Positions 26,406 to 37,378 of a stretch of 54,767 nt of DNA are shown here, piece after piece. Every line of letters begins with the position of its first letter. The first letter of the stretch is position 1. The translations under genes and the position numbers were made by a program. The stretch spans positions 1-54,767 of the forward strand of contig CAMBRL010000006.1 of NCBI GenBank assembly GCA_945870105.1, in the 5' to 3' direction. The stretch comes from Chitinophaga pinensis. Its GTDB lineage: Bacteria; Bacteroidota; Bacteroidia; SXHM01. The notes below the pieces were generated by a model, which had not been told where the DNA came from, did no database searches, and saw only the letters and a list, made by a program, of their open reading frames with translations.

Positions 26406-27383
26406 ATGAAAAAGATTCTATTCCTTATATTATCTGTAGCTATTTTGTTTCTTGCTGGCTGTAAAAAGGAGAACGATATTCCTGATTTAGACTTCCGGCA
26501 GGAGATGCGCGAATTTGTAAAAGGAATAAGTGAATATGGAAGGTCTATTCATTCCGGATTTATTATCATCCCTCAAAACGGACAGGAATTGGTCTCTTCA
26601 ACCGAAGAAAGTAATGGTGCACCGGCAAGCGACTACCTCTCTGCAATTGATGGATTAGGTCGCGAAGATTTATTTTATGGTTACACCAACGACAATGAAG
26701 CAACCCCCACAGATGACAGAGAATACATTACAGGCTTTCTTGATCTGGCAAAAAATAATGGCAAACAAATTCTTGCTATTGATTATTGCAGCACGCCTTT
26801 ATTCATGGATAATTCATACACACAGAATAATGCGAAGGGGTATATCTCCTTTGCTGCCGATCATCGCGAGCTGGATAATATTCCCTCCTTTCCTGCTCAG
26901 CCCTATGAAGTAAATACCAATGATATCAGCACATTAGCAGAGGCAAAGAATTTTCTTTACCTCATTAATCCTGCAACGTTTTCAACCAAACAGGATTTTA
27001 TCAATGCAGTAACTGCAACCAATTACGATGCACTGGTAATGGATTTATACTTTAACGATGAAGAGTTTTCATCGAGTGAAATTACTGCATTGAAAGAAAA
27101 AGCAAATGGCGGAACACGATTAATAATTTGCTACATGAGCATTGGCGAAGCGGAAGATTATCGCTACTACTGGCAGTCATCATGGAACAATGATAAGCCG
27201 GCATGGTTGGATGATGAAAATCCAAATTGGGCAGGCAATTACAAGGTCCGCTACTGGGAACAGGACTGGAAAAATGTTATCTACGGAAATGATTCCTCTT
27301 ATCTGAAAAAGATACTGGATACAGGTTTTGACGGAGTGTATTTAGATATTATTGACGCCTTCGAATATTACGAAAATCAATAA
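26406..27383 (+). CDS. Lipoprotein of the GH114/TM1410-like glycosidase group
   Basis: A 325-aa lipoprotein (lipobox LAGC) with a TIM-barrel-like domain. The C-terminal half has the group motifs LICYMSIGEAEDYRYYW, PAWLDDENPNWAGN, VRYWEQDWK and DGVYLDIIDAFEYY, in which Glu and Asp are likely catalytic. Related proteins are endo-alpha-1,4-polygalactosaminidases or uncharacterised TM1410-like enzymes, and the substrate here is not known. It ends 2 bp from the convergent gmhA stop. Confidence 0.82.
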   Translation: MKKILFLILSVAILFLAGCKKENDIPDLDFRQEMREFVKGISEYGRSIHSGFIIIPQNGQELVSSTEESNGAPASDYLSAIDGLGREDLFYGYTNDNEATPTDDREYITGFLDLAKNNGKQILAIDYCSTPLFMDNSYTQNNAKGYISFAADHRELDNIPSFPAQPYEVNTNDISTLAEAKNFLYLINPATFSTKQDFINAVTATNYDALVMDLYFNDEEFSSSEITALKEKANGGTRLIICYMSIGEAEDYRYYWQSSWNNDKPAWLDDENPNWAGNYKVRYWEQDWKNVIYGNDSSYLKKILDTGFDGVYLDIIDAFEYYENQ

Positions 27384-27385
27384 CA

Positions 27386-27958
27386 CTATTTCATTTTCTG
27401 TTCTACAAAATCAATCAATGAGTGAATGACTTTAATATGAATTTCCTGAGCCCTGTCTGCATACTCCGAGTGCGGTGCACGTATTTCAACATCACAAAGC
27501 GAAGCAAGTTTCCCTCCGTCTTTGCCAGTCAAACCGATTACTAAAACTCCGTTTGCTTTTGCAAGCTCAGCAGCTTTCAGAATATTTTTTGAGTTGCCAC
27601 TGGTGCTGATGGCTAACAATACATCACCACTTTTCCCATGTGCTTCAATAAAGCGCGAAAAAATAGATTCAAATCCATAATCGTTGGCAGTGCAAGTAAT
27701 ATAAGAAGGGTCAGAAATAGCAATAGCAGCAAAAGGTTTACGGTCATCACGAAAACGTCCTGTCATTTCTTCTGCAAAGTGCATGGCATCAGACATAGAA
27801 CCTCCATTGCCGCACGAAATAACTTTGTTTCCGTTTTTTAAAGCTGCAACTAAAATATCTCCTGCTTTTTCTATAGCAAGAATATTTTTTTCATCAGACA
27901 AGAACTTGTCGAGAATGATTTTTGCTTCTTCAAAATGCTTGCGAATACTGTTGCTCAT
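27386..27958 (-). CDS. gmhA: Sedoheptulose 7-phosphate isomerase
   Basis: A SIS-domain enzyme that makes D-glycero-D-manno-heptose 7-phosphate for LPS or S-layer heptose. The 190-aa protein has the motifs [27 protein letters not shown] and [14 protein letters not shown]. It stands alone here without other heptose genes. An exact -7 element TACTTTTG lies 17 bp upstream of the ATG. Confidence 0.95.
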   Translation of the reverse strand: MSNSIRKHFEEAKIILDKFLSDEKNILAIEKAGDILVAALKNGNKVISCGNGGSMSDAMHFAEEMTGRFRDDRKPFAAIAISDPSYITCTANDYGFESIFSRFIEAHGKSGDVLLAISTSGNSKNILKAAELAKANGVLVIGLTGKDGGKLASLCDVEIRAPHSEYADRAQEIHIKVIHSLIDFVEQKMK

Positions 27959-27974
27959 AATTATTGCTTTGTTC

Positions 27975-27982
27975 CAAAAGTA
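27975..27982 (-). promoter_or_regulatory. -7 promoter element of gmhA
   Basis: TACTTTTG on the minus strand matches TAnnTTTG and predicts a leader of about 10-14 bases. Confidence 0.55.
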
Positions 27983-28029
27983 GGAAAAATAAAATGTCCT
28001 GCCGGCAAATACCGATAGTTATTGCGACA

Positions 28030-29802
28030 TTATATTTTCCCGGCAGTAGCCAGTTTAATTAATCTCTTCTGACGTTCAGATTTAAAAGTTCGTTTTGCAA
28101 TTTCGTCTTCTGTGAATTTTGCAGGTTCCACCTTTTCAGCAGTTTGTCTTTCTTCCGAGTTTTTCAAAAGCTCTTCTGCCAGTAACTTAAATTTAGTTTG
28201 TAAAGCAGCTAATGTATACTCGCCAAAAACGGTGTGCCCGCCTTCATAACATTGCATTTGATATTCTTCGTAAGTAGTCACATAACCGCAATACGCATTG
28301 GTGTAAGAAGAAATAATCACACGTTCTACTCCACGTTTTTTCAATACATCAGCAACTGTTTTTCTTAAACGTTGTCCTGCAATGGTGGTAATTTCACAAG
28401 GAATTCCAACCAAAGCCGTATTACCTAGTATGGCAATATGAAAAGGCAATACTTGAGGAATCCAAGGTTTATTATCAAGACTTCCGTTGCGGTGGTATTC
28501 TTTAAAAACTGCAATATTTCTATCTGCCCAACCCGGGATAAACAAATTTTTAATATCCGATGTGCCCAGTATTTTACGGTCGCATGTTTCTATTAAAATG
28601 TCCTTATTCCCCTGTACAAGGTATTTTTCTTTCACACTTTTTCTGCGTTCCGGTTTCATAAAAGGCATTTTTACATGCTCCCAAAACCTGATAAATTTTG
28701 AAAGCATTTTTGCTGCAAAGGTTATAGGTGGAGCCATTCCCGGCCCTTCCACGGTTCCGGCAAAAAAGGCTATGCCGTGACACGATGGTCCTGTGCGTGC
28801 ATCTGTTTTCCCGTTTGCAAATTCAGGGTCACACACAATATTGCGGAAATCGAAATTCATTTTCACGTAATCTATCTCAGGCAAAAGTGGTGATGCTGTT
28901 TTTGCTTTTTCAGAAATCTCTCTTGCTTTTTCAAACTGAAGATTACCGTTGAACTTTGCGCTGTCAAAATCGTTTTCAAATTTCCCACGCGTCCATTTCT
29001 TTTTCTTATCCCAGATAAAGTTTGGCGTTACATCACCCGAAACATGCTGAGCAAAAATGGAAATGAATTTTTCTCTTCCATGTTTCTTCATTTCCTCTTC
29101 ATGGTAATGCGCTGCATAGCCTTTATTATCGCTGCAGATAAGGTGATTGTCATTACTCAGACTTGTGGTATGTGTTCCAAACCAATTCACAGATGCAATG
29201 GGTTTGCCATCGGGAGAATCAATTCGCAGCAAGGTCATTTCACGGTCAACTGCAAGATGTTTATCTTTCTCTGAACGTTTTATTTCAACTTCAGGATTTA
29301 GGTTATAAGCAAAAACTGAACGGTTAAATGCAACTTCCTGGTCAGGCTCAAAAATTCCTGTTGCGACTTTCAACTCTGCAGGTTGTAAATTTTTTTCTGC
29401 TTCCAGAATTGCATCCACAATTCCGTCAACTACCTTGGTATAAACTTCGGGTACAAATCCCGGAATACTCATGTTATACAAACCGTAGTTCGAATAACCC
29501 CCCGGTGCGCTATGAGTGTGCTGCGCAGTAAGGAAAAGATTACTTTCAGTATAGCCCAACTCTTCATGGTTTCGCGCAAAACGTTTTACAACACCGCTCT
29601 TTATAGCAATGGTGATAAAACATATTTCAGCATTTACATATGCAATTTTTTTTCCTGTTTTGGAATCACGAAACACCAGTGCGCGCGCATAAATAGGTGT
29701 TGCTACTCCCAGCACAATGTTGCGAAACATTCCGTAACCCATCATGCCTACACCTTTTTTATCAACGGTAATATCAGCTTTACCGGTTCCTACTTCAAAC
29801 AT
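28030..29802 (-). CDS. Neutral/alkaline ceramidase-family protein
   Basis: A 590-aa protein with the neutral ceramidase N-terminal domain: MFEVGTGKADIT at the start, GMMGYG, the zinc-site motif TAQHTHSAPGGYSNYGLYN, and a conserved VNWFGTHTTS stretch. Ceramidases hydrolyse N-acylsphingosine; many Bacteroidota make sphingolipids, though other amides are possible substrates. No signal peptide is seen, unlike the secreted Pseudomonas enzyme, so it may act in the cytoplasm. The C-terminal 40 residues are charged. It lies just downstream of a TauD-like dioxygenase on the same strand, 70 bp apart. Confidence 0.82.
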   Translation of the reverse strand: MFEVGTGKADITVDKKGVGMMGYGMFRNIVLGVATPIYARALVFRDSKTGKKIAYVNAEICFITIAIKSGVVKRFARNHEELGYTESNLFLTAQHTHSAPGGYSNYGLYNMSIPGFVPEVYTKVVDGIVDAILEAEKNLQPAELKVATGIFEPDQEVAFNRSVFAYNLNPEVEIKRSEKDKHLAVDREMTLLRIDSPDGKPIASVNWFGTHTTSLSNDNHLICSDNKGYAAHYHEEEMKKHGREKFISIFAQHVSGDVTPNFIWDKKKKWTRGKFENDFDSAKFNGNLQFEKAREISEKAKTASPLLPEIDYVKMNFDFRNIVCDPEFANGKTDARTGPSCHGIAFFAGTVEGPGMAPPITFAAKMLSKFIRFWEHVKMPFMKPERRKSVKEKYLVQGNKDILIETCDRKILGTSDIKNLFIPGWADRNIAVFKEYHRNGSLDNKPWIPQVLPFHIAILGNTALVGIPCEITTIAGQRLRKTVADVLKKRGVERVIISSYTNAYCGYVTTYEEYQMQCYEGGHTVFGEYTLAALQTKFKLLAEELLKNSEERQTAEKVEPAKFTEDEIAKRTFKSERQKRLIKLATAGKI

Positions 29803-29872
29803 AAAATGCGGGGATTAAAATTCTGAGGTTAAAAGTAGCAGGAATTCAAGGGATATCCAAAGAGTACTAAAA

Positions 29873-30922
29873 TTACTCCTCACTCCAGCAAACCATAATC
29901 TGTCGTTTCCCTTCGTAGGGTAGTCTTCCGTGTGAAGTTCCAAGGTTATCAATTGCCAGTAAATCATTTTTCTTCCACGGAAAAATCACCATGTTTTTCC
30001 AAATGGTTTCTTCAATGTTACGGATGTATTTATTCGGAATTTCAGTTCCATCAGCAAATAGCATATTCATGCTTTGCTCTTCGGGTGAAGTTCCTCTTTT
30101 CTTAAGCTTGGTCGCCACATTTAAAAACCATTTCATCATGAATGTTTTCAATCTTTTTTGGCGCTGATGAATGAATTCATATTCTATTGACGCAGCATCA
30201 ATATTGAAAACCTGAGTGTGATTGAACCATACTTTTTCTCTGGTAATTGGATGTTCCACAACAGCATCATTAGTATGAGTGAGTCTTAAATCACCATTTT
30301 CTTTCCAGGCAAAATCAACTTCGTATTTGCGGAATTGCTTTTCCACTTCTTCTTTATCGGTAGTATGAAAAATGTCTGGCCAGCTTTTCAATTCCCAAAG
30401 ATTAAACTTACTGCGCTTACCGGGTGCGCTGTAATTGCGTATCAATTTTAGTCCTCGTTTTTCAAACTCACGTTTTACTTCTGAATCGAGTTCGTTATAA
30501 ACTTTGCGAAAATTGCAGATAGGAGTTTCACCTCCATATTCGGGTTCTACATTGCAGTAGAAAAACAACTTAATCGGCTTATTTTTCATATAGCTCATTT
30601 CGCAATGCTGCGGAATGGGATAAAAGCCCGGAAGTTCACTTGCAGAAAAAACATAATCCGTTCCCGCAACCTTGTCGCGCGGTGAAGTTCCCAGATAATC
30701 GTTCTTCAAATTAGGGTCAATAAGCACAGAAATCTCTTCAAATACTTTAGGTGAACTGATGTCGAAACCACGGAATAAAATTGCTCCGTGTTTATACATT
30801 TTATCCAGCAACTCTTTATGATTTTTGCGGATATACTCTTTAAGTCCTTCTGCTGATTTATCACCATCCGGCTCAATTACAAGAGGCAGTTGCTGCTGTT
30901 CGTCAATAAAATATGTTTTCAT
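29873..30922 (-). CDS. TauD/TfdA-family Fe(II)/2-oxoglutarate dioxygenase
   Basis: A 349-aa double-stranded beta-helix dioxygenase. The metal triad is His106-x-Glu108 (PQHCEMSY) and distal His331 (LGTSHGRLPYEGKR, with Arg for 2-oxoglutarate). The H-x-E form is seen in TauD-like clavaminate synthase relatives. Substrate is unknown: taurine use is not supported, as no sulfonate transport genes are near. It may share a transcript with the ceramidase-like gene. A palindromic repeat lies upstream. Confidence 0.85.
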   Translation of the reverse strand: MKTYFIDEQQQLPLVIEPDGDKSAEGLKEYIRKNHKELLDKMYKHGAILFRGFDISSPKVFEEISVLIDPNLKNDYLGTSPRDKVAGTDYVFSASELPGFYPIPQHCEMSYMKNKPIKLFFYCNVEPEYGGETPICNFRKVYNELDSEVKREFEKRGLKLIRNYSAPGKRSKFNLWELKSWPDIFHTTDKEEVEKQFRKYEVDFAWKENGDLRLTHTNDAVVEHPITREKVWFNHTQVFNIDAASIEYEFIHQRQKRLKTFMMKWFLNVATKLKKRGTSPEEQSMNMLFADGTEIPNKYIRNIEETIWKNMVIFPWKKNDLLAIDNLGTSHGRLPYEGKRQIMVCWSEE

Positions 30923-30962
30923 AGTATTTTTCGCTTAGAGCACTAAGATACACTAAGTTTCT

Positions 30963-31039
30963 CGTCATTGCGAGGGTTTTTCACCAGAAGCAATCTCATA
31001 AATAATAAAGAGATTGCTTCGCGATTGCTCGCAATGACG
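30963..31039. repeat. Interspersed palindromic repeat, family 1
   Basis: Ends CGTCATTGCGAG and CTCGCAATGACG form perfect 12-bp inverted repeats; CAATCTC and GAGATTG form an inner pair. It fills the divergent gap between the dioxygenase gene and aspS. Confidence 0.85.
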
Positions 31040-31095
31040 GAATTATTAATGTTTCCGATGATTTCTTAATTTCGCTGCCTCTTTAAAAACAGAAC

Positions 31096-32856
31096 ATGCA
31101 CAGAACACATACTTGCGGAGAATTAAACATAGCTGATACAGGAAAAACAGTAACACTTGCCGGTTGGGTACAACGCTCACGCGATTTGGGCGGAATGACT
31201 TTTATTGATTTGCGCGACCGTTATGGATTAACACAACTGGCTTTCAACATGGAAACCAATGCTGCTCTTTGTTTGGAAGCTCGCAAACTGGGGCGCGAGT
31301 TCGTTATTAAAGTAACCGGAAAAGTTGCTGAACGCAGCAGCAAAAACCTGAAAATGCCAACCGGTGAAATTGAAATTGTGGTTGACAAAATTGAAGTGCT
31401 CAATGCCGCAATCACTCCTCCTTTTACCATTGAAGATAACACCGATGGAGGTGATGAGTTACGAATGAAATACCGTTACCTTGATTTGCGTAGAAGCGCA
31501 GTAAGAAAGAATTTAGAATTGCGCCACCGCATGGCGATTGAAACACGCAATTACCTTGATTTGCAAGGTTTCCTTGAAGTGGAAACCCCTGTATTGATTA
31601 AGTCTACACCGGAAGGTGCGCGCGATTTTGTGGTGCCTTCTCGCATGAACCAAGGTGAGTTTTATGCCTTGCCGCAATCACCGCAAACCTTCAAGCAGAT
31701 ATTGATGGTGGGTGGTTTTGACAAGTATTATCAGATTGTGAAATGTTTCCGTGATGAAGATTTGCGTGCTGACCGCCAACCGGAATTTACGCAGATAGAC
31801 TGCGAAATGAGCTTTGTGGAACAGGAAGATATTCTGAATACGTTTGAAGGTTTAGTGAAAAATCTTTTCAAAAAAGTAAAAGGTGTTGACATTGTTTCAT
31901 TGCCGCGCATGACTTATGCTGATGCCATGAAATATTATGGAAACGACAAGCCTGATACCCGTTTTGAAATGAAGTTTGTAGAACTGACAGAATTAGTAAA
32001 AGGAAAAAGTTTCAAAATTTTTGATGATGCCGAAACAGTGGTAGGTATTTGTGCCAAAGGTTGTGCAGAATATACCCGCAAACAATTGGACGAATTAACA
32101 GAGTTTGTAAAACGCCCGCAGCTTGGTGCAGGCGGTTTGATTTACCTGCGCTATAATGCTGACGGAACATTAAAATCTTCGGTTGATAAATTTTACAATG
32201 AAGAAGAATTGAAAAAATGGGCTGATGCGTTTAACGCACAACCAGGAGATTTGATTTTGGTTCTTGGCGGTGCAAATTCAAAAACAAGAAAAGCCCTGAG
32301 TGAATTACGTTTGGAAATGGGCAGCAGACTTGGCTTCCGTAATAAAGATGTTTTTTCTCCGCTGTGGGTAGTTGACTTTCCTCTGCTCGAATGGAACGAA
32401 GAAACAAACCGCTGGCATGCAATGCACCATCCGTTTACTTCACCTAAACCTGAAGATATTTCGCTCCTTAATTTTGACCCCGGAAAAATACGTGCGAATG
32501 CTTATGACATGGTGATTAATGGTGTTGAAGTGGGTGGTGGTTCTATCCGCATTCACAATAAAGATTTGCAGGCAAAAATGTTTGAAGTCCTTGGGTTCAC
32601 TAAAGAAGATGCGCAATATCAATTCGGTTTTCTGATGAATGCCTTTGAATTTGGCGCACCTCCGCACGGTGGTATTGCCTTTGGTTTCGACAGGCTTTGC
32701 TCATTGTTTGGTGGTTCTGATTCTATCCGTGATTTTATCGCTTTCCCGAAAAATAATTCAGGGCGCGATATGATGATTGATTCACCTTCAACAATTAATC
32801 CTGAGCAACTGAAAGAACTCGGAATTCAGCTTGAAGCCCGTGTTAAAAACGATTAA
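31096..32856 (+). CDS. aspS: Aspartyl-tRNA synthetase
   Basis: Charges tRNA-Asp. The 586-aa protein is the bacterial form: N-terminal OB-fold ([15 protein letters not shown]), class II motif 2 [20 protein letters not shown], the GAD insertion (about 285-420), [11 protein letters not shown], and motif 3 GIAFGFDRL. The phoD-like gene starts inside its 3' end. Confidence 0.97.
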   Translation: MHRTHTCGELNIADTGKTVTLAGWVQRSRDLGGMTFIDLRDRYGLTQLAFNMETNAALCLEARKLGREFVIKVTGKVAERSSKNLKMPTGEIEIVVDKIEVLNAAITPPFTIEDNTDGGDELRMKYRYLDLRRSAVRKNLELRHRMAIETRNYLDLQGFLEVETPVLIKSTPEGARDFVVPSRMNQGEFYALPQSPQTFKQILMVGGFDKYYQIVKCFRDEDLRADRQPEFTQIDCEMSFVEQEDILNTFEGLVKNLFKKVKGVDIVSLPRMTYADAMKYYGNDKPDTRFEMKFVELTELVKGKSFKIFDDAETVVGICAKGCAEYTRKQLDELTEFVKRPQLGAGGLIYLRYNADGTLKSSVDKFYNEEELKKWADAFNAQPGDLILVLGGANSKTRKALSELRLEMGSRLGFRNKDVFSPLWVVDFPLLEWNEETNRWHAMHHPFTSPKPEDISLLNFDPGKIRANAYDMVINGVEVGGGSIRIHNKDLQAKMFEVLGFTKEDAQYQFGFLMNAFEFGAPPHGGIAFGFDRLCSLFGGSDSIRDFIAFPKNNSGRDMMIDSPSTINPEQLKELGIQLEARVKND

Positions 32857-34351
32857 GTTTTTAGTTCTCACTTTTTCGCTTTTTTCTTTTTCTGCAAAAA
32901 GCCAATTTATCATTAATGGCCCTGCCATTGGTGGCGTAACACCTGCCGGTGCAAGGATGTATCTCTGCACGGAAGAGCCGCAAACAATTACTGTTCTTCT
33001 TTCAGAAGATGGAAGTGAAAACAATACAAAATCGTTTCAGACTCTTACAACCAAAGAAAAATTCAACACAACAATTGTTGACTTTTCAGGACTAAAAGCA
33101 GACACCAAATATTTCTATTCTTTCCTGATTGGTGAAAAAAGAGACAGCATTCATGGCAGTTTCACAACTTTTCCTGAAAACGGGAAAAGAGGAAATTACA
33201 CTTTCGTAACAGGTTCATGCCAGGAAACAGAGAACATGAAAGTGTTTGATGTTATACCAAAACACAATCCACGCTTTATGCTCCACACGGGGGATTTCAC
33301 GTATCCTGATTACCAGATTGCTCCTGATTATTCTGCCGATTATGCAAAGGTTGCTTACTCGTACCGCAAGCGTTATGATGAAAAGGTGATGAAGGAAATG
33401 TTGTATTCTATTCCGATTGATTATGTCTATGATGACAATGATTATGTGGGAGGAAATGGCGGCAAATACAATAAAAATGACATCAGAAGTAATTTCAAAG
33501 GAAAGGTAGAACATAAGTTTATTATCGATTCATTTGCTCCTTCATGGAGGAGAAATGTGATAAGAGGTTACACCGAATTTTTTCCGGGTTATACGATGGC
33601 AGATACTACGGAAGGAATTTACCACAGTTTTAAATTCGGCAATGCTGAATTCTTTTTTGTTGACCGTTGCTCGGCTCATGAAGATGCGTTGGCAGCTAAT
33701 TTTAGCTATAATGCAAAAAAGAATAAATGGTCATTTTCACCAATAGACAGCGTAAAGCTTTTTGGCGACAAACAAATGCAGTGGCTGAAAAATGGTTTAA
33801 AAAACTCAACTGCCGATTGGAAATTTATTGTCAGCGGAGCACCCTTTAACAAAGCGTTAAGAAAATTAATTGATAAGGGCATGAAGATTCAGAAAATACA
33901 GGCAAAAGGATATAACGGCTTTCACATGGCCACCGGTTTTGCATCGTATTTTGCAGGTTTTCCAAAAGAGCAGGAAAATTTTCTTGCTTTTATAAAACAA
34001 GAAAACATCAAAGATGTAATTGTAATCAGCGGTGATACACACAACAATGTGATGGATGACGGAGCCAATGCCGGACTTCCTGAAATGAACGCAAGTGGGT
34101 TAAGTGTTACCGGAACTTACCTCGCTTATTTCCTGAATTTAGTGGGCAACGGAACCATGATGTATCAGATGCAGGATGAAGTCTGGAACCAGGGCGGCAA
34201 TGGCTTAGGCAATCTGAATTTCAAAAATGCTTTCGGACGTGTGGACATTGTTGAGAACAACTATGTAACGCTTAGTCTGATTGATGAAGACAATGAAGTT
34301 ATCAGCAGCTTCAGAGTTTATCACTCAGATTACACTGGTGAACGGAAGTAG
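32831..34351 (+). CDS. PhoD-like alkaline phosphatase/phosphodiesterase
   Basis: A 506-aa secreted metallophosphatase of the PhoD group. It has a signal peptide ending SFSAKSQ, an N-terminal Fn3-like domain (about 28-115), and a metallophosphatase domain with [25 protein letters not shown] and VISGDTHNN. The frame has no ATG at its start: I use TTG 32831, though GTG 32840 would give an equally good signal peptide. Both lie inside aspS, so translation is probably coupled. It ends 2 bp from the convergent kbl stop. Confidence 0.88.
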   Translation: MKPVLKTIKFLVLTFSLFSFSAKSQFIINGPAIGGVTPAGARMYLCTEEPQTITVLLSEDGSENNTKSFQTLTTKEKFNTTIVDFSGLKADTKYFYSFLIGEKRDSIHGSFTTFPENGKRGNYTFVTGSCQETENMKVFDVIPKHNPRFMLHTGDFTYPDYQIAPDYSADYAKVAYSYRKRYDEKVMKEMLYSIPIDYVYDDNDYVGGNGGKYNKNDIRSNFKGKVEHKFIIDSFAPSWRRNVIRGYTEFFPGYTMADTTEGIYHSFKFGNAEFFFVDRCSAHEDALAANFSYNAKKNKWSFSPIDSVKLFGDKQMQWLKNGLKNSTADWKFIVSGAPFNKALRKLIDKGMKIQKIQAKGYNGFHMATGFASYFAGFPKEQENFLAFIKQENIKDVIVISGDTHNNVMDDGANAGLPEMNASGLSVTGTYLAYFLNLVGNGTMMYQMQDEVWNQGGNGLGNLNFKNAFGRVDIVENNYVTLSLIDEDNEVISSFRVYHSDYTGERK

Positions 34352-34353
34352 TA

Positions 34354-35541
34354 TTACTTCAAGACTCCCAACTCTTTCCCCACTTTAGTAAACGCAGCAA
34401 TCGCTTTATCCAAATGTTCTCTTTCATGTCCCGCAGAAATCTGCACACGGATACGTGCTTTCTCTTTCGGCACAACAGGGAAGAAAAAACCGATTACATA
34501 AATTCCTTCTGTCAATAATTTATCGGCAAAGACCTGTGCAATTTTTGCATCATACAGCATGATAGGAACGATGGGATGAATTCCTTCGCGTATATCGAAA
34601 CCTGCTGCTGTCATAGCTTTGCGGAAGTAGGCGGTGTTGTCCATCAACTTATCACGGAGTGTAGTTGTCTCACTCAGCAAATCAAAAACTGCGGTGGCTG
34701 CACCAACAATAGATGGTGCAAGCGAGTTTGAAAACAAATAAGGTCGTGAACGTTGACGCAGCATTTCAATAATTTCTTTTCTGCCGGAAGTAAAGCCGCC
34801 CATCGCACCGCCAAGGGCTTTACCCAAAGTTCCGGTAATGATATCCACTTTTCCCATCACACCACAATGTTCGTGTGTTCCTCTTCCTGTTTTTCCAACA
34901 AAGCCTGTACAGTGACTATCATCCACCATCACCAGCGCATTGTATTTTTCTGCAAGGGCACATACCTCATCCAGTTTTGCTAAAAATCCATCCATGGAGA
35001 AAGCACCATCCGTAACAATGATTCGGAAGCGCTGTGCCTGTGCCTTTTTCAATTGCGCTTCCAGATCAGCCATATCATTGTTCTTATAACGATAGCGTTG
35101 AGCCTTGCACAAACGAACACCATCAATAATAGAAGCATGGTTCAACTCATCAGAAATGATAGCATCTTCTTCACCAAACAACGGTTCAAATACGCCACCA
35201 TTTGCATCAAAGGCTGCTGCATATAAAATGGTGTCTTCTGTTCCCAGAAAATCAGAAATTTTTTTTTCCAGCGTTTTATGTATATCCTGAGTACCGCAGA
35301 TAAAGCGCACAGATGACATTCCGTAACCGCGTGTGTCCAAAATATCTTTTGCTGCCTGAATAACTTTAGGGTGACTTGAAAGCCCGAGGTAGTTGTTAGC
35401 GCAGAAATTAATTACCGTTTTCCCTCCCACGCTGATTTCCGCGCCCTGCTGGGATTCTATTATTCTTTCTTTTTTAAATAATCCTGAATTGCGGATAGTT
35501 TCCAGTTCTGTTTCAAGATGATTTTTCAGTTCTCCGTACAT
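34354..35541 (-). CDS. kbl: Glycine C-acetyltransferase (2-amino-3-ketobutyrate CoA ligase)
   Basis: PLP enzyme that splits 2-amino-3-ketobutyrate into glycine and acetyl-CoA in threonine breakdown. The 395-aa sequence follows E. coli Kbl almost throughout: [24 protein letters not shown], the PLP lysine in [10 protein letters not shown], and [15 protein letters not shown]. It is much closer to Kbl than to serine palmitoyltransferase of the same superfamily. No threonine dehydrogenase gene is adjacent. Confidence 0.94.
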   Translation of the reverse strand: MYGELKNHLETELETIRNSGLFKKERIIESQQGAEISVGGKTVINFCANNYLGLSSHPKVIQAAKDILDTRGYGMSSVRFICGTQDIHKTLEKKISDFLGTEDTILYAAAFDANGGVFEPLFGEEDAIISDELNHASIIDGVRLCKAQRYRYKNNDMADLEAQLKKAQAQRFRIIVTDGAFSMDGFLAKLDEVCALAEKYNALVMVDDSHCTGFVGKTGRGTHEHCGVMGKVDIITGTLGKALGGAMGGFTSGRKEIIEMLRQRSRPYLFSNSLAPSIVGAATAVFDLLSETTTLRDKLMDNTAYFRKAMTAAGFDIREGIHPIVPIMLYDAKIAQVFADKLLTEGIYVIGFFFPVVPKEKARIRVQISAGHEREHLDKAIAAFTKVGKELGVLK

Positions 35542-35561
35542 ACGTTTATGCTTTAAGATTT

Positions 35562-35600
35562 AACCGCAAAGAACGCAAAGTTTGCGCAAAGTTCGCAGAG
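35562..35600. repeat. Short direct repeats of a CGCAAAG unit
   Basis: Between kbl and the next gene, units such as CCGCAAAGAACGCAAAG and GCGCAAAGTTCGCAGAG repeat in tandem with small changes. A related stretch lies at 40467-40492. Confidence 0.6.
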
Positions 35601-35615
35601 GGTTTATCAAGTTCG

Positions 35616-35646
35616 CCTCTCCTTTTGGAGAGGGGTTAGGGGTGAG
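35616..35646 (+). repeat. Interspersed repeat, family 3
   Basis: CCTCTCC and GGAGAGG form a hairpin around TTTT, followed by GGTTAGGGGTGAG. The same hairpin-plus-tail pattern occurs at 41672-41775 and, inverted, at 50943-50972. It touches the stop of the minus-strand gene at 35648 and could act as a terminator. Confidence 0.7.
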
Positions 35647-35647
35647 A

Positions 35648-37255
35648 CTACTTCTTCATCCAAACTTTACCTGCTTTTAAATTCCCTTTTGCTGATTCAA
35701 ACTTCCAAGCAAATGGGAGAATAGAAGTATTGAGAGGAGAATTTTCTGTGTCTGTATTTTTTAAGTAAATCAATCTGCCATCAATCCCATAAATACTCAG
35801 TTGTCCTCGCTCAGGATTTTTTATTTCCAATAATGAGTTCTGTGAATCATAAATCAAGTGTAAAGAATTCTGCAATCTCTTGTCTTCAATTGCTCCGAAC
35901 ACAGGCGACTGACAAACATCATTAAAGGTCATATTCTGAAGATCGTCAATCCAGATCATGGCGCGTGCATCGCTTTGCAGTGGTGTAAAACAAACACTGT
36001 CTAATGTTAGTCCATTTACGTGACGGAAATAAATTCCGTAAGCGGGCAATGTATTTCCAAATAAATCAAATTCAGGACGGTCAGCAATATTTTCGGGAAC
36101 TACATAATTTGAATCCACTGCTGCTGAACCACCGGGCACAGTAAACGAAATATTTTCGAGATGAATGTTTTCTAAACTGTGATTAGGAATTCCGGTGATG
36201 TGACACGGCAAGTTATTTAATCCTTCGCCCGAAATATTTCTGAGCCAGATGTTTTCAAAACTTCCTGCAGGTAGCGGTGGAAGTGTGTCTATGTATTGTC
36301 TGTTGCTGTTACCTAAACGAACAACAATAGGAATCTGCACGCCTGAAACTGTAATGTTTTCAATCACCACACTGTCAACATGCGCACCATCAATGCTGGC
36401 AATGTTGATTCCTATTTCACCGGGCTGACCCAATCCTCCTTCAGTAACAATGCAATCGTGGATGTGAATATTACTAATGTCTCCGATTGTTTCTGTTCCT
36501 ATTTTTATAACACGCGCCAGACTTGAGAACGAACAGTTCCAGACTTCAACATCGTGCAGCTCACTCATGCTTGTTGTTTTCATCACCATGGCATCATCAA
36601 AACTTTCCACTGTACAATCGTGAATTCGCACATAGCGACAACCGTCAAAAGCAATTCCATCGTTATTACCTACACCTGCATTATTGATTGTTAAACCCGA
36701 CATCAACAACGTATCACAATTTAAATTGTGCATCATCCAGAACGAAGAATTCTTCATGGTGATGTTTTCATAGCGAACATTTACACATGAAATAAAACGT
36801 ACTCCAAAAACACGCTGACTGGAATTAAGGATAAATGCTGAAGCGAAACTGTTTCCGTCTAAGGTTCCTTCTCCGATGATGCCGATATGATTTTCATTCT
36901 CTGCATAAATCAGTGAACGCTTGCGGTAGCCATCAGCCATACCATGTACCTGCGATTCAATTTCGGGATACTGTGTCGGGTCACCACTGCCTTTTAAGGT
37001 TGCGCCATCAGCAAGGTTTAACAATACATTGCTTTTCAGAAAAACGGTGCCACTGATAAATGTTCCTGACGGAACTACCACTTCTCCTCCACCCGCTTCA
37101 TTGCAACTGTCTATTGCAGATTGAATGGCTAACGTATTGATGGTTGCTCCGTCACCTACCGCACCAAAATCAGTGATGTAAAGGGTTACCTGTGCGGAAG
37201 AATTGACAATTGATAAATGATAAATGACAATTAATGAGAATAGAAGTTTTTTCAT
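35648..37255 (-). CDS. Secreted GH28-like (polygalacturonase fold) protein with T9SS C-terminal domain
   Basis: A 535-aa secreted right-handed beta-helix protein. The signal peptide ends VNSSAQ, then ITDFGAVGDGATINTLAIQSAID as in GH28/pectate-lyase-fold proteins. The likely catalytic aspartates are in NNDGIAF and SFDDAMV. The last 70 residues (from about SLLEIKNPERGQLSIYG, ending LKAGKVWMKK) look like a type A type IX secretion C-terminal sorting domain. I start at ATG 37255; an ATG eight codons upstream lies inside a palindromic repeat and spoils the signal peptide. Substrate is unknown. Confidence 0.85.
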   Translation of the reverse strand: MKKLLFSLIVIYHLSIVNSSAQVTLYITDFGAVGDGATINTLAIQSAIDSCNEAGGGEVVVPSGTFISGTVFLKSNVLLNLADGATLKGSGDPTQYPEIESQVHGMADGYRKRSLIYAENENHIGIIGEGTLDGNSFASAFILNSSQRVFGVRFISCVNVRYENITMKNSSFWMMHNLNCDTLLMSGLTINNAGVGNNDGIAFDGCRYVRIHDCTVESFDDAMVMKTTSMSELHDVEVWNCSFSSLARVIKIGTETIGDISNIHIHDCIVTEGGLGQPGEIGINIASIDGAHVDSVVIENITVSGVQIPIVVRLGNSNRQYIDTLPPLPAGSFENIWLRNISGEGLNNLPCHITGIPNHSLENIHLENISFTVPGGSAAVDSNYVVPENIADRPEFDLFGNTLPAYGIYFRHVNGLTLDSVCFTPLQSDARAMIWIDDLQNMTFNDVCQSPVFGAIEDKRLQNSLHLIYDSQNSLLEIKNPERGQLSIYGIDGRLIYLKNTDTENSPLNTSILPFAWKFESAKGNLKAGKVWMKK

Positions 37256-37274
37256 GTTATTTGTTTTTTTGCTA

Positions 37275-37370
37275 GTCATGCTGAACTTGTTTCAGCATCT
37301 GGGCAATGTCTGGGGGACATTGAGCCAGCTTGTGCTGATGACAAGACCCTGAAACAAGTTCAGGGTGACG
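37275..37370. repeat. Interspersed palindromic repeat, family 2, with embedded 42-bp module
   Basis: Arms GTCATGCTGAACTTGTTTCA and TGAAACAAGTTCAGGGTGAC are near-perfect inverted repeats. The 42-bp module occupies the centre (37300-37341). The element lies between the GH28-like gene and the phosphodiesterase gene. Confidence 0.85.
37300..37341 (+). repeat. 42-bp two-hairpin module, copy B
   Basis: TGGGCAATGTCT then GGG then GGACATTG gives the first stem with one G-T pair; CAGC-TTGT-GCTG gives the second. It differs from copy A at two positions. Confidence 0.85.
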
Positions 37371-37378
37371 TTTCATTT

